The notes: generated by a model not told the origin, from the letters alone. Counted from the first letter of the stretch, positions 38,183 through 48,977 are shown. The stretch is 64,000 nucleotides of DNA from Emydura subglobosa (GCA_007922225.1 ML679961.1:63678249-63742248), one strand, 5' to 3'. Numbers and translations are program-made.

Positions 38183-38430
38183 AGGCCTGGTCTACATCTA
38201 AAAAACTTAGTTCTACCTAACTGTGCTGCTCAGGACAACGAAGAATTCACACTGCTGAGAGATGTAATTAAGCCAACCTAAACCCCAGTCTGCGTAGACC
38301 CTATTAGATAGATGGAAGAATTCTTCCTCTTGAGAGTGTGGATTTACTACAGCAATGGAAAAACCCCTTCTGTCACTGTAGCAAATGTCTGTCTATACTA
38401 TGGCGCTATAGCACTGTAGTGTAGATGTTG
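38183..38430. mobile_element. hAT-like MITE, decayed
   Basis: The left end taggcctggtctacatctaa and the right end cactgtagtgtagatgttgc are inverse relatives of the ends at 30591-30963. Inner ctgcgtagacc and tgtctatacta blocks fit the same group. Confidence 0.6.
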
Positions 38431-39464
38431 CCTCCGTAAGCTAGCTCATCTGAGACTTACTAACCACAGCCACTCACATCTAGATTCCTTCTGAACAGAT
38501 AGATGAATGAGGGCCAATGTACTCACTCGTTTACTGCCAGCATGCTAAGCTTCTGTTTGGAGAGTTCTATTTCTTTATTTAAAGTAATCTAAAACGATCC
38601 TCCCTTTGGTTTGCCTGAGGAGTGTGATCACCCCTCAGTCTTCTGTCTCATTACTGATGCCAAGAAAGAAACGGATATCTACTGGTTGTGCAGCTAGTAC
38701 TGGAGAATCTTCTGGAGGCAAAAAAGGAAGGGTCAACCCTCAAGGGAGGGAGTGACAGTCCCAGTCAAGGACACAGATGAAAGATTTGCTGAGCTACCAC
38801 TCTCCCCAAATCCAAGTCCTTCTTTAAGCCTCACTTCTTCCATGGAGCTCACATGAAGAAAGCTAGTTCAAACATTTAAAGAACAACCACCTCTCCCCCC
38901 ACCCCAAGATACTCCTGGTTTCCCCAGCATGCCTCAACTTTCCCATTCTGTTCTATTGGATTGCAAGCCGTTTGCCCAAAGAGCATAGTTTTGTGTGTCT
39001 TGTACCGGCTGAGCACTTAATAAAGTGTAAACAATGAAGAGCTGTAAAACGCAAGTGATCTCATCACAGGATAGGCCTCTCTGGGGTTACCAAGGGTTAC
39101 ATTTCACTAACATCATCACAGGACCTTTCCCAGCCTGGAAGAATCTCAAATACTGGCTCCAGCTTTTGCAGAGGGAAACAAAACAGCTCTTGAATGTTGT
39201 ACTCAATGGTAATGAAGTTTTATAAAAGTGAAACAGGAATTTAAATTGTTAAACACTATTCATATTGATAAGTTTCTGACAGCTCATCCTGAGCATATTT
39301 ATCCTTGCTTGGCATTATTTTGCTGAGCCTCAATTATAAATCAAGTCTAGCTTCCAGTTTCCTTTACCGATGTGAGTAGAAGAATGACCTAAACACTTAT
39401 TTAACAGCATCCAGGAGAAACGGTGTCAGCTGACTAGGACCCATCCATTTTCATCTTTACTTGA

Positions 39465-39712
39465 AAAACAGGGTTACTTACCAGTAATTGTTGTTCTTCG
39501 AGATGTGTTGCTCATATCCATTCCATGTAGGTGAGTGCGTGCCCCATGCACGAGTCTGCGGAAGCTTTTTTGCCCTAGCAACCCCACAGCGGTCGGTCCC
39601 GGCGCCCCCAGGAGTGGCGCGCGCATAGCGCGGTATATAGGGCGCCACCGACCGCGCGGGCCCCCAGTCCCTTCTTTCTGCCGACTCCGACAGCGGGGCG
39701 GAGGGTGGGTTT
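39465..39712 (-). repeat. DIRS 3' inverted terminal repeat
   Basis: On the plus strand it begins gggttacttaccagtaattg near 39471. The outer ~55 nt recur in inverse orientation, with one mismatch, at 39713-39770. The inner part (39530-39695) is an inverse copy of the right-hand terminal repeat, including the TATATA (39634-39639) flanked by GC-rich sequence. A further segment, 39696-39712, has no partner in the right repeat, possibly because the right end was shortened together with gag. Confidence 0.88.
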
Positions 39713-39815
39713 GGAATGGATATGAGCAACACATCTCGAAGAACAACAGTTACTGGTAAGTAACCCTGTTTTCTCTCTTCGAGAGTTGCTCATATGCATC
39801 CCATTTAGGTGATTA
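39713..39815 (-). repeat. DIRS internal complementary region (ICR)
   Basis: The first ~57 nt are the inverse copy of the element's left terminus (39471-39526). The next ~40 nt (39772-39812) match the inverse of the right terminus (about 43622-43663). The two halves abut at about 39768-39774 in a short T run. This fused order of the two outer ends is the diagnostic DIRS ICR, thought to template circle closure during replication. Complementarity was checked by eye over both halves. Confidence 0.9.
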
Positions 39816-39845
39816 TATATCCATACCTTTGGTGGTGGGAAGGAG

Positions 39846-40901
39846 TCAATTGCGCGAAGCCCTTCTCAGCATGGCTCTGCCGACTGCTGCGTCCTCTCTT
39901 GCCTGTTGCACGATGGCATAATGGGAGGTGAAGGTATGGACCGATGACCAGGTTGCAGCTCTGCAGATATCTTGCATGGGCACTCGTTCCAGGAAAGCCG
40001 CCGAGGTGGCTTGGGTTCTGGTTGAGTGCGCCGTAATCGGTCCCGGGAGTGGTACCTTTGCCATCTCATAACAGGTGCGGATGCAGGTGGTGATCCAGGA
40101 GGAGATGCACTGGGTGGAGACAGGTGAGCCTTTCATGCAGTCCGCCACTGCGACGAAGAGTTGCGTGGACTTCCGGAACGGCCTGGTCCGGTCAATGTAG
40201 AAAGCTAAGGCTCGCCTGACGTCCAGTGAGTGCCATCTCCGCTCCTCCTCCGATCCGTGTGGTTTGGGAAAAAACACAGGGAGGAAGATATCCTGGTTAT
40301 AATGAAACTGGGACACCACCTTAGGCAAGAAGGCCGGGTGCGGTCTCAGTCACACTTTATCCTTATAAAAAACCGTATAAGGAGGGTCTGAGGTTAGGGC
40401 TCTTAACTCGGAGACCCTCCTAGCCGATGTAATGGCTACCAGGAAGGCTACCTTCCATGACAGGACCAGAAGTGGGCATGTAGCCATAGGCTCAAAGGGG
40501 GGACCAGTGAGAATAGTGAGGACTAGATTTAAGTCCCAGAGAGGCAGAGGTTCACGAACTTGCGGGAACAGCCTCTCTATACCCTTAAGAAACCTGATGG
40601 ACATTGGGTGAGAGAAAATAGACCTCCCCTCCACTGGGCAATGGAAGGCCGAGATGGCCGCCAGATGTACCCTTAGGGAGGCCAGAGCAAGGCCCTGCAG
40701 TTTTAGGTGTAGGAGATAGTCTAAAATGGCCTGGATAGTTGAGTCCAGCGGCAGAATGCCACGTGACTGTGCCCAATGAGTGAAACGTCTCCACTTTGCC
40801 CGGTATACAACCTGGGTGGAAGGTTTCCTGCTTCCCAGCAGGACGCTCTGGACTTGTTCCGAACAAGCCCTCTCTCCCTCTGTTAGCCATGGAGCCTCCA
40901 T
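39846..40901 (-). pseudogene. DIRS tyrosine recombinase (one in-frame stop)
   Basis: The likely start is the ATG at 40899-40901, overlapping the RT stop by a few bases in another frame, a normal DIRS arrangement. About 350 codons run to a stop at 39846, broken by one TGA at 40350-40352 in the same frame. N-terminal core-binding signs are KWRRFTHWAQ and LRVHLAAISAFH. Catalytic-domain signs are ARRVSELRAL (first Arg) before the stop, and HSTRTQATSA (His-x-x-Arg) and TFTSHYAIVQ (Tyr nucleophile) after it. All catalytic residues remain, so the TGA is probably the only inactivating change in this gene. The protein would insert the circular cDNA. It is not a DDE integrase, and no protease was seen. 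Confidence 0.88.
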
Positions 40902-43026
40902 GCCGTCAGGTGGAGGGAGTCCAGGTCTGGGTGGAGCAGGCGACCCTGTTCCTGGGAGAGGAGATCGTAGCGTCTCGGGAGCGGGATTGGAGTGGCGATG
41001 GAGAGGTCGAGCAGCATACTGTACCAGTGCTGCCTCGGCCATGCCGGTGTGATCAGGATGATATCCGCTCTGTCCCTCTTGACTTTCAAGAGCACCTTGG
41101 GAAGCAGTGGGATCGGGTGAAAAGCATAGAGTAGTGGTCCCGACCAATTTATCAGGAACGCATCCGAAATGGAGTTCTGTTGCGCCCGCGCAGAGAGCAA
41201 AATAGTGGGCATTTCCTGTTCTGTAGTGTGGCAAAGAGGTCCAGATGGGGAACTCCCCACTTGCGGAAGAGAAACGCTGTAACCTCCCCATGAAGAGACC
41301 ATTCGTGGCGGGGTAAGAACGACCTGCTGAGGCGGTCTGCCTCGTCGTTCCTCACCCCTGGGAGGTGAGACGCAACCAGATGGAAATCGTATCTCACTGC
41401 AAGGTCCCATAGCTGCAACGCCTCGTGGCACAAGGTCGAGGAGTGTGCTCCCCCCTGCCTGTTGATGTAAAACATCGTTGCGGTGTTGTCTGTAAGGACT
41501 TGCACCACCCTCCCTTTCAGAAAGCGGAGAAAAACCTTGCAGGCTAGAAGTACTGCTCGGAGCTCCCGAATGTTTATGTGGAGCATTCTGTCTTGTATTG
41601 ACCATTGACCTTGTGTACTGAGGTCGTGGGTCATGTGGGCACCCCAACCGATGTCGGAAGCATCTGTAATCAGTGTTACAGAGGGAACCATGTCTGCAAA
41701 TGGAACTCCTTCCATTACCTGTCTCGGGTCTGTCCACCAGTTCAGGGACGCTAGTACCTGGGGTGGGACAGTGACTACCTTGCTCAGAGAGTGTTTGGCT
41801 GGGGCGTAAACTGAGGCTAACCACCCCTGCAGGGGCCTGAGTCTGAGACGAGCCAGCCTCACCACGTATGTACATGCCGCCATGTGCCCCAACAGCTGAA
41901 GGCAGCGCCTGGCTGTTGTCGTGGGGAATCTCTGTAGCTCGGAAATGATGGCTGTCATAGCTAGAAACCGGGGCTGTGGAAGGAAGGCCCTGGCCTGCAC
42001 TGCATCTAGGGTGGCCCCAATGAATTCTATGCACTGTACTGCGGTCAGCGTGGATTTCTGCTCGTTTATGAGCAGCCCCAGTCTGTTGCATGTCGCGCAC
42101 GTTAGGGCTAAACTGTTTGTTACATGAAGTCTGGACCTTCCCCGAAGTAACCAATTGTCTAGGTAGGGGAAGATTTGAACCCCTTTGCGCCGCAGGTAGG
42201 CCGCTACCACCGCTATGCACTTGGTGAAGATCCTGGGCGCTGAGGAAAGGCCAAAGGGGAGGGCTGCAAATTGGTAGTGGCCGCCAGCTACCATGAACCG
42301 TAGGAAACGTTTGTGGCCAGGGAGGAGAGAAACATGAAAATATGCATCTTTTAAGTCGAAAGCGACATACCAATCCCCAGGATCCAGTGTGGGAATGATG
42401 GAGGCTAGGGAGACCATGTGGAACTTGAGCCGCCTGATGAATTTGTTGAGGCGGCGCAGGTCCAGAATAGGCCGGAGGCCTCCCTTTGCCTTGGGGATAA
42501 GGAAGTATTGGGAATAAAACCCCCTGCCCCTTTCCGTGGGTGGGACTTCCTCTACTGCCCCTAGGTGGAGCAGGAAGCGGACCTCCTGGAGGAGGAGTTG
42601 CTCATGAGAGGGGTCCCTGAAGAGGGACGGGGTAGGGGGGGAATCTGATGGGAAGGCCAAAAGCTGCAAGGTGTAACCTCTCCGCACCACACTTAGCACC
42701 CAGTGGTCTGAGGTTATGCCCTGCCACTCTCGGAGGAAGGGCCGAAGCCTGTCTCTGAAGGGCAGGGCGTGATCCTGATCGGCTACGAGGGCCGTGGGAA
42801 TGGAAGAGGTGCCGCTCTCGAGCGTCCCATCAAAAAGGGCGCTTGTTATTTTTACGCGGCCCTGACTGGGAGCCCTTGGCAGGGCCTGGGCGGTCTCGGC
42901 CGTTAGTTTGTCTAAACCGGTCCCGAGCTCTCCTGGGTTGTGGTGGACGGGGGGGTAACCTCGGAGCTGTCTGCTGCTGCCTCTGAGGCTGTTGTTTGCC
43001 CTGGCGTCTCGTGGCCTGAGGTACAT
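40883..43026 (-). pseudogene. DIRS reverse transcriptase-RNase H (frameshifted)
   Basis: A 624-codon open frame (41152-43026) covers RT and RNase H. RT signs are YFLIPKAKGGLRPILDLR, motif A FDLKDAYFHV and QFAALPFGLSSAP. The catalytic YxDD motif reads YLDN at 42154-42165, losing the second Asp. RNase H shows TDAS, NIRELRAV, LTDNTA and NDEADRLSR in order, so its acidic residues are kept. The frame ends early at 41152. The expected downstream ~100 residues (NWSGPLLYAFHP, then PAWPRQHWY, ending HLTAWRLHG and a stop at 40883) are in another frame, so a small indel lies at about 41165-41200. That C-terminal stretch is where DIRS proteins carry a Dam-like methyltransferase region. Codon use and length fit chordate DIRS elements. 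Confidence 0.88.
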
Positions 43027-43462
43027 ACAGGCCCAAGAACCTCAGAGTGGCCCTCGAGTCCTTCAGGGCATGCAGTTTACTGTCCGTTTTGTCCGAAAAC
43101 AGGCCTGAGCCGTCAAAGGGCAGATCTTGAATGGCCTGCTGTACCTCGGTTGAGAGGCCGGAGGACTGTAGCCAGGACGAGCGTCGCATAACTATTCCAG
43201 ACGCCATGGCTCTGCCCGCTGCGTCTGTAGCGTCACTGGCCGACTGCAGCGTAGCTCCCCCAACTGTCGACCCTTCCTGGAGCAATGTGGTGAAATCCAG
43301 TGCGAGGTCTTGGGGTAGGGCCGATGTAAATCTCTGGAGAGATGACCAGAGATTAAGATTATAACGCCCTAAGAGAGCCTGGTGGTTAGCTATACGGAGC
43401 TGGAGAGCAGCGGCGGTTATGAGGTTGCTACTTGCAATGAAGGCAAGGGGCAGGCGTTCCAC
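42830..43462 (-). pseudogene. DIRS gag, C-terminal remnant (5' part deleted)
   Basis: About 210 codons remain open. The first in-frame possible start is a GTG; an in-frame stop lies just upstream at the edge of the terminal repeat, so no proper ATG exists. The protein is Ala/Gln/Leu-rich in its first half and ends in a basic, Pro/Arg/Gln-rich tail (RRQGKQQPQRQQQ, later RDRFRQTNGRDRPG and RKNNKR), a nucleic-acid-binding tail typical of DIRS gag proteins. It overlaps the RT frame by about 200 nt, as usual in DIRS. Gag proteins of complete vertebrate DIRS elements are considerably longer, so the N-terminal half is missing and the terminal repeat is joined almost directly to mid-gag. Confidence 0.8.
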
Positions 43463-43475
43463 TGACCATCACGGG

Positions 43476-43663
43476 CGGAAAGAAGGAACTGGGGGCCCGC
43501 GCGGTCGGTGGCGCCCTATATACCGCGCTATGCGCGCGCCACTCCAGGGGGCGCCGGGACCGACCGCTGTGGGGTTGCTAGGGCAAAAAAGCTTCCGCAG
43601 GCTCGTGCACAGGGCGCGCACTCACCTAAATGGAATGCATATGAGCAACTCTCGAAGAGAGAA
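43476..43663 (-). repeat. DIRS 5' inverted terminal repeat
   Basis: Read on the minus strand it starts tctctcttcgagagttgctc and runs into a GC- and CpG-rich block with a TATATA box (43517-43522), ending in the motif ccttctttccgcc just before the gag remnant. The core (about 43480-43630) is the reverse complement of 39530-39695 at the other end. The outermost ~40 nt are complementary to part of the internal complementary region at 39772-39812. Confidence 0.9.
43517..43522 (-). promoter_or_regulatory. Candidate DIRS 5' terminal-repeat promoter (TATA box)
   Basis: TATATA sits in a GC/CpG-rich block of the 5' terminal repeat, about 60 nt before the gag remnant in the direction of transcription. 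The same motif occurs in the inverse repeat at 39634-39639, pointing outwards from the other end. DIRS terminal repeats are known to carry promoter activity, but activity of this copy is not shown by sequence. Confidence 0.4.
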
Positions 43664-45564
43664 GCCATATCCCTTCTAGCTTCACTCACCACTCATTTAA
43701 TTCACGCATTTTGTTGCCAGTTCTAAGCAGGCAGATGAGATTTTATGGAGTTTAAGAGTGTCACAGCCTGCATATCTCTCCCCCAAACGGTCTGCTTTTT
43801 AAAGACAGTCTGGTGACGAGGAAAGGTACGGCTCATTGCTATGGTTTGCAGAAACTGGTGCATTGAGCTCTTCTGGCCCTGACATTCCATTGGAGGAAGG
43901 AGGAAGTTTTATTGTTTCATGTGTTTGTTTCATTTTGAACCTGTGCTACAGTTTACCTTTGACTGGAAAGGGACATTCTGCATTCTTCAAGAAGGGAAGA
44001 AATCCAATCCCATCAGCTCCAAGGGCGCATTTCATTGCCTTTCAGAACAAACAATTCATTGTGGGATAGTAGGGAGCCCCGAATGGTGGGGACAGTGTGA
44101 GAATTTCAACACTCACAGGCTAATCAAGGTAACTCAGCAGAGTAGGAAGCAGCTGGGGTAAATCAGTTTAGCACAAGTTCCTTATGGCAAAGGGATAGTG
44201 ATTTGGACTTAAAGGGTTTTCCATGTGACAACTACAGGACACAGGCAGGAGTGAGGAACCAATAGGGAGAGATCAAAGAAAAGACCCAAGGATACTGGAT
44301 ACCCCACTCACACTCAGACAAGTGGTCCTAGGGCCTTCTCTATAGAAGGTACTGGAGAACTCTCACCTCTACATGGGCAAATAGTAGTATAGGGCCTCCT
44401 ACCTGACCAAACACATAGGAGGCCTCCTCTCACCATTCCACACCATCATTAGAAACTTTCCCTTCATTTAGAAAATGAATTAGTGGAGTGCCCTGACCTG
44501 TACCTGGAAGAGGACTAGGGGGGACCCATTGCTAGCACATGTAACCAGTAAGATACCAGTATAACTTATCACACTGACGGCAGAAAAGAGCATGTGTGTC
44601 TCCCTCTTCAACTGCTGGAGGTTGAAGGAGGGAGAATCACAAATTCACAGACCTCTAGGCCAACCCAATAATAATATAGGGGCACAGCCGATTTGTATAG
44701 TGTTGAGGGGGGGAGAGGGGCACATCCTCTCCCATCCCTCAAGCACTTGCTAAGGCTATAGTAGAAGCAGATCTTTACAGAAACTCAAATTTGTGAGACG
44801 AGACTAGCCCTGAGTAGTATGGGGAGACTGGTTCCCTTTTGTACAGGGTCCCATGGCTGAGCAGACTCTCTTCCTAAGCATCTGAAAATTATTAGTGATT
44901 AGTCAGTTCTTCTGCAAAATATTTACAGCAGACTCAATCCTAGTCCTCCACCAGCATGGTGATGGGTACGGCATAAGAAATTAATAGTTTAGGAGTTCGG
45001 CCCTGCGTTGAAGGACAGGGATCAGAGAAAGAGCAGTATCAAGAGGACACAATGATCTCATCAAGCTTGCATTAATCTACTATTTGGCAAATGGTGGCAT
45101 GGGACACACTGAGTGGGAGCTAACGCATGTGTTGCATCAGGACACTCACAACCTTAGAAATGAAAAGGGTTAGAGGTCACCCCTGGCCAAACTCCAGTGT
45201 TGCAGCAGCAATGGCCTAGTAGTTAGAGACACCTAACTTGTCATTCTCACGCTCAAAGAGATATAGCATACACATGATGCTGAAGGAAGCAGATCTGGCT
45301 TAAGAAGCAGTACCAGCCATCTCCTCCTTTGCAGAACTCTTTTGGTCAGCCAGATACAAGCTGGCACAGATGTCTGAGGTTGCAATAGGTGGATTTTTTT
45401 TTATTCTCACCGTAACAAGAGAGGAATATAGCCACGTATTCCCTTGAGAGGGGTGAGTGGACAGCACAAAGATGCAGCAATGGATTGACAGAACAATGAT
45501 GCTGATGACCCTAGCTAGTAAGTGCCTATCTCATGGCTGGAGTGCAGCACACATACATGAGTGG

Positions 45565-45780
45565 ATGGAGACAGAGGGATTCTATTTCCAACCCTCCAGT
45601 CTAACATTGACTTGCTGTGCAACTATAGATAAAGTCTCAACCTCTGCATCTCAGGCTACCATCAGCAAAACAGGTATTATACTTATCTAGCTCTGAGCAG
45701 GGCTGTGGGGCTCAGTGGATTAATGACTGTAAAGTGCTTTGAGACCTTTGGTGAAAGGAGCTTCAGAGAGTATCGTCATT
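45565..45780 (+). repeat. MIR-like SINE
   Basis: The plus strand shows the sequence from gggattctatttccaaccct to gactgtaaagtgctttgaga and cctttggtgaaaggagcttc, the usual head-to-tail order, with gcatctcaggctaccatcag in place of the core. Confidence 0.6.
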
Positions 45781-46779
45781 TTGTCACTGACTGGAACTAA
45801 AGAGAAGAAAAAACCTGATTTGGATTTTTCTCCCTAAAGGGTAAATATTCTAGCAATTGTGCAGATGGACAGGAAAGGAGAAATGGATAGGGGAAAAATA
45901 AGGATAATATTGATAGTTTGGTAAGTCATCTAAGACTTCCACATAACACTTAACATTGTATCTGATCCTTTCCTTAACAGAAAGCTAGAAAATACTCAAT
46001 CTTGATTCCTCAGCTGATCCTCCTGCCATTGGAAATGCTACAAATTACTTCAGAGCAATGAAGAGTTTGGATCCTGTTCTTGTCTTTGCCTGTTACATCT
46101 CTTTAGACTCTCCAGGCTAGAGTTTGGACATTAACTTCAGTTCTTACCCAAACCTACAACAAATAGGATTCCTCCAGTCTTGTTATGATGGGGACCTTCT
46201 CTATCACTTTGCTTTCTTGATGTTAGTCTGTCATGGTGTGGAAGTCACTGCCATGCTAACATTCAGATAGCACTGAGCACAGGCTTAATAGGGCCAAAGG
46301 CATCTGAAGCACTGCAAGGAAATAACATAGCTCCCCACCTCCAAAACTGCTACCGCAGAGCACTGAATCAAACACACATTTTCCTCACCCGGTTTACTTA
46401 ATACACATCTTCTGCAGAGTTCAGATTGCCAGGTTCAGACCAACAAAGCCCTTGAAGGTGGCAGCATCTGAGTTCCTACCATACACATGAATGCAAAAAG
46501 TAAAAAGCAACACATTTGGTCAGGAAATGCAGATTCCCGCATCAAAAAAATAAACGGCTTAAGCCATTAGCGTGGGCAAAGAATGCTAATCTCTCCTGGG
46601 AGTTTTGCCAACCAGGTCCAACCACTACCTCACTTTGGATGGCTGATCCAACCAGGCTCTATTTTCCCCCGAGAACTCCTAGAATCCCGGGAAGACTGTC
46701 ACATTAGGGTCTGCCAAAGCCAATGGCAGGATCCCTGCTGGAGCCCTCCTTTTCTTCACCGTGCAACCTCTTCAAGTCA

Positions 46780-46990
46780 CCATAAATTTTAAGACCAGAA
46801 GGGACCATTATGTTCATCCACGCCAATCTCCCGACTCCTGCAGGGCAGACCACTACTTTAACCTGTAGAAGCTTTTCTGACAGTTCTGGACAGGTCCCCT
46901 TTACAAAACGACAGACCCTTCAGATTGAGATTTTGAATCAAGGTAACAGCAATGCAAGAGAAATCCCTACGGAAACATTTGTTCTATATG
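46780..46990 (-). mobile_element. CR1-like LINE 3'-tail fragment
   Basis: The inverse tail reads ataaattttaagaccagaag, ggaccattatgttcatccac, gccaatctcc, a common turtle CR1 3' end. The part beyond about 46860 is decayed. Confidence 0.55.
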
Positions 46991-48514
46991 GACCTGCCAT
47001 TTGTATCAAGACCTAAAGTAACTGACCCAAAACACAGTGAAACATCTTTTTAAAAAAACCCAAAACACAGGCAAACTCCCCTTCCTCCCCCAAGACTCAC
47101 TCTAAGTCTTATAACTTAGCTAGTGATGCTATAGAACTGTTTATCAGCCTTTGCTTACTAACATGATGGAGAACGGGAGAAGTTGGTTGCGTGACTGCAT
47201 CAGCAGGCAGGAACAGAGTTATGGTTAGAGAGGCTGGAGTGTTTATCTTGGGTCTATGGCACATTGGGCTGGAGGGAATTGAATTGTTCCCTCAACTGCC
47301 AGTTAAAGCACAATATGTGGCTAGGTACACCATTCTTGCAATGGTGCTCTGTGGAGGCAATGACAAAGAAAAGTGATATGTGTTTCTAACAGACAGGGTT
47401 ACCTTCAATTTACAGTCTCCTCCTTTGCTTACTTCCTCCCTCCCTCCCTCTTCCTGACCCAAGTTGCTATATAAAGAGGTGAAAGGGGAAGAAACAGAGC
47501 ACAAGTTTTCTCCCGATTGCTCCTGCTGCCCTGGGGAAATTAGAGCGGCACCAACTGCTTCAGACTCTAGTCGTGCAGCCAGCAGATGAGACTAGGACAG
47601 AGTTGCAAGTCTGCCAGGGTTCTAAAACAATCAATGCCCCAAGCAGCAACTTATTTGCCTGTACTTAAGGCTAGACCTACAAGAAGAGCCAAATAGGCAC
47701 CTGAACATACATTAATGTACCATGTTATACAGGGCTTCAAATTTAAACGTACAATTACAGGTTTACAGAGACATACCTTTGCCAAAATAAGAAGCAGGCT
47801 GACCTGTATTATTCGGAGTTGTTTTATCAGAAAAAGCCAAATATTTTTCCATGCACCCCTTTTCTCCCTGCCTGAAGCTGAGCCACATAAGATCTTGCTA
47901 GAAAACGTCCTGTATGTGCAATATATACTGGTGAATGTACATATGGAGAAGAAATGCATTCTTGAAATGTATATTGATTTGACTAAAAATACAGCATTTC
48001 CCCCCTTTCTCAAAAAATAAAATTAAAGGAGCTTTTCTGCCTTTTTAATCTCCCCGAGGCAGGCATTTTCTTGGGAATCAAAGGATCAGAAATTGTTGGT
48101 TTATAAAAGAAAAGAAAAAATAAGAATCGTGCTTCAGTTATCATGGCAGGAGCTTTTTCAAGGAAATGGTCTTCATCCCCACCATAAGAGCGAAGCTGCA
48201 GATGAACAGGGGGTCAGGGTGTATAGTGGGAATGGGGCCAGGAACCAATGATTTCCCATTAATACCCACTCGTCCCCCCACCGCCCCATCAGCGTCTGTT
48301 ATTCTGATCAAGACATTTCTAACTGGTTTTACAAAACAGGGAATGAGCATAGCCATACAGGAATGGACGTGACATTTCTAGTATTTAGCTCAGGGACGAT
48401 GAGGCATGGAGAAGCAGGCACTACAGGGGGAGGAAAAAGTGGCAGAGAATTCCTCTGTTTAATGCTTTCCATGCAAAAAAATTCATGCAGCAGCAAAGGG
48501 CTTAAGGGTGCCAT

Positions 48515-48605
48515 TTTCACAAGCACTCAGCTTAAATCTATTCCCACTGAACTCAATGGGAGTTTTACCTGGCAGAGCATTTTGGAAAATCCCACTTGCC
48601 CCAGG
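48515..48605. repeat. Short foldback-family repeat
   Basis: attcccactgaactcaatgg gagttttacctgg and flanks belong to the small ‘gaagtcaatgggag’ foldback family common in this window. It is weakly paired here. Confidence 0.35.
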
Positions 48606-48977
48606 CCACAAACACCACATCAGTGCTCTTGGTCCTAGTCTTGTGCTCACACCACTAGAGTGCATCTTTTTCTGGGTGAGCTTAATGAACAAGTGTCAAT
48701 AATAAAAGCAAAAGCAAGCAAATGAAGGTTAGTCTGAATCTGCTGCCCCTCCAGGGGACTTCGCTTTTATGAGGTGGACAGGGTATGTAGAGTTCTACCC
48801 CAGGATGGCAGTGCATTGGACTTGAAGTCACTTTATTCCTCGTGCTTCTGGTGTAAGTGTAAGACTGTCTCTCTAGGACTTGGTTTTAAAACAGAAGTAG
48901 TTCTATCATGTCTCATGAGATCTGGCAGGGTAACCTAATCAAAGACACAGTTTACTGGAGCACAGAACTCCACTCAC

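Larger units (their letters stand above)
39465..43663 (-). mobile_element. DIRS-type tyrosine-recombinase retrotransposon, defective, ~4.2 kb
   Basis: DIRS elements lack LTRs and a DDE integrase. They replicate through reverse transcription and a circular intermediate that a tyrosine recombinase inserts. This copy shows the full architecture on the minus strand: 5' inverted terminal repeat (right, about 43476-43663), gag remnant, RT-RNase H, tyrosine recombinase, an internal complementary region (about 39713-39815) and the 3' inverted repeat (left, about 39465-39712). The two terminal repeats are inverse copies over about 155 bp, with roughly eight mismatches by my hand alignment. No target-site duplication is evident, as expected for DIRS. 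It is non-functional: gag is 5'-truncated, the RT catalytic motif is altered, and both enzyme frames are broken. It lies in a SMOC1 intron in the sense orientation of the gene. Confidence 0.93.
19017..48977 (-). other. SMOC1: SMOC1 intron, 30 kb, containing the DIRS element
   Basis: A complete intron between the two linker mini-exons, with GT at 48976-48977 and AG at 19017-19018. It holds a candidate cryptic exon (19471-19505), an old LINE 3' end (21290-21475), A/T-rich repeats (about 21835-22575 and 36368-36775), a (CA)n tract (23582-23603), foldback elements (28300-28498, 30591-30963, 33803-33890, 36521-36706, 38183-38430), a T41 tract (35258-35298), MIR-like pieces (34290-34420, 45565-45780), a CR1-like tail (46780-46990) and the DIRS retrotransposon (39465-43663). 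No other host gene was recognised. Confidence 0.9.

Noticed and set aside
39471..39770. The palindrome of ~57-nt arms as a separate MITE
   Set aside because: The arms are the DIRS outer terminus and the first half of its internal complementary region, so the hairpin is part of the retrotransposon.
40883..42373. A 496-codon open frame on the minus strand as a separate protein
   Set aside because: Most of it is the wrong frame of the RT-RNase H region. Only its last ~100 residues read as DIRS protein, which is explained by a frameshift, so it is merged into the RT-RNase H entry.
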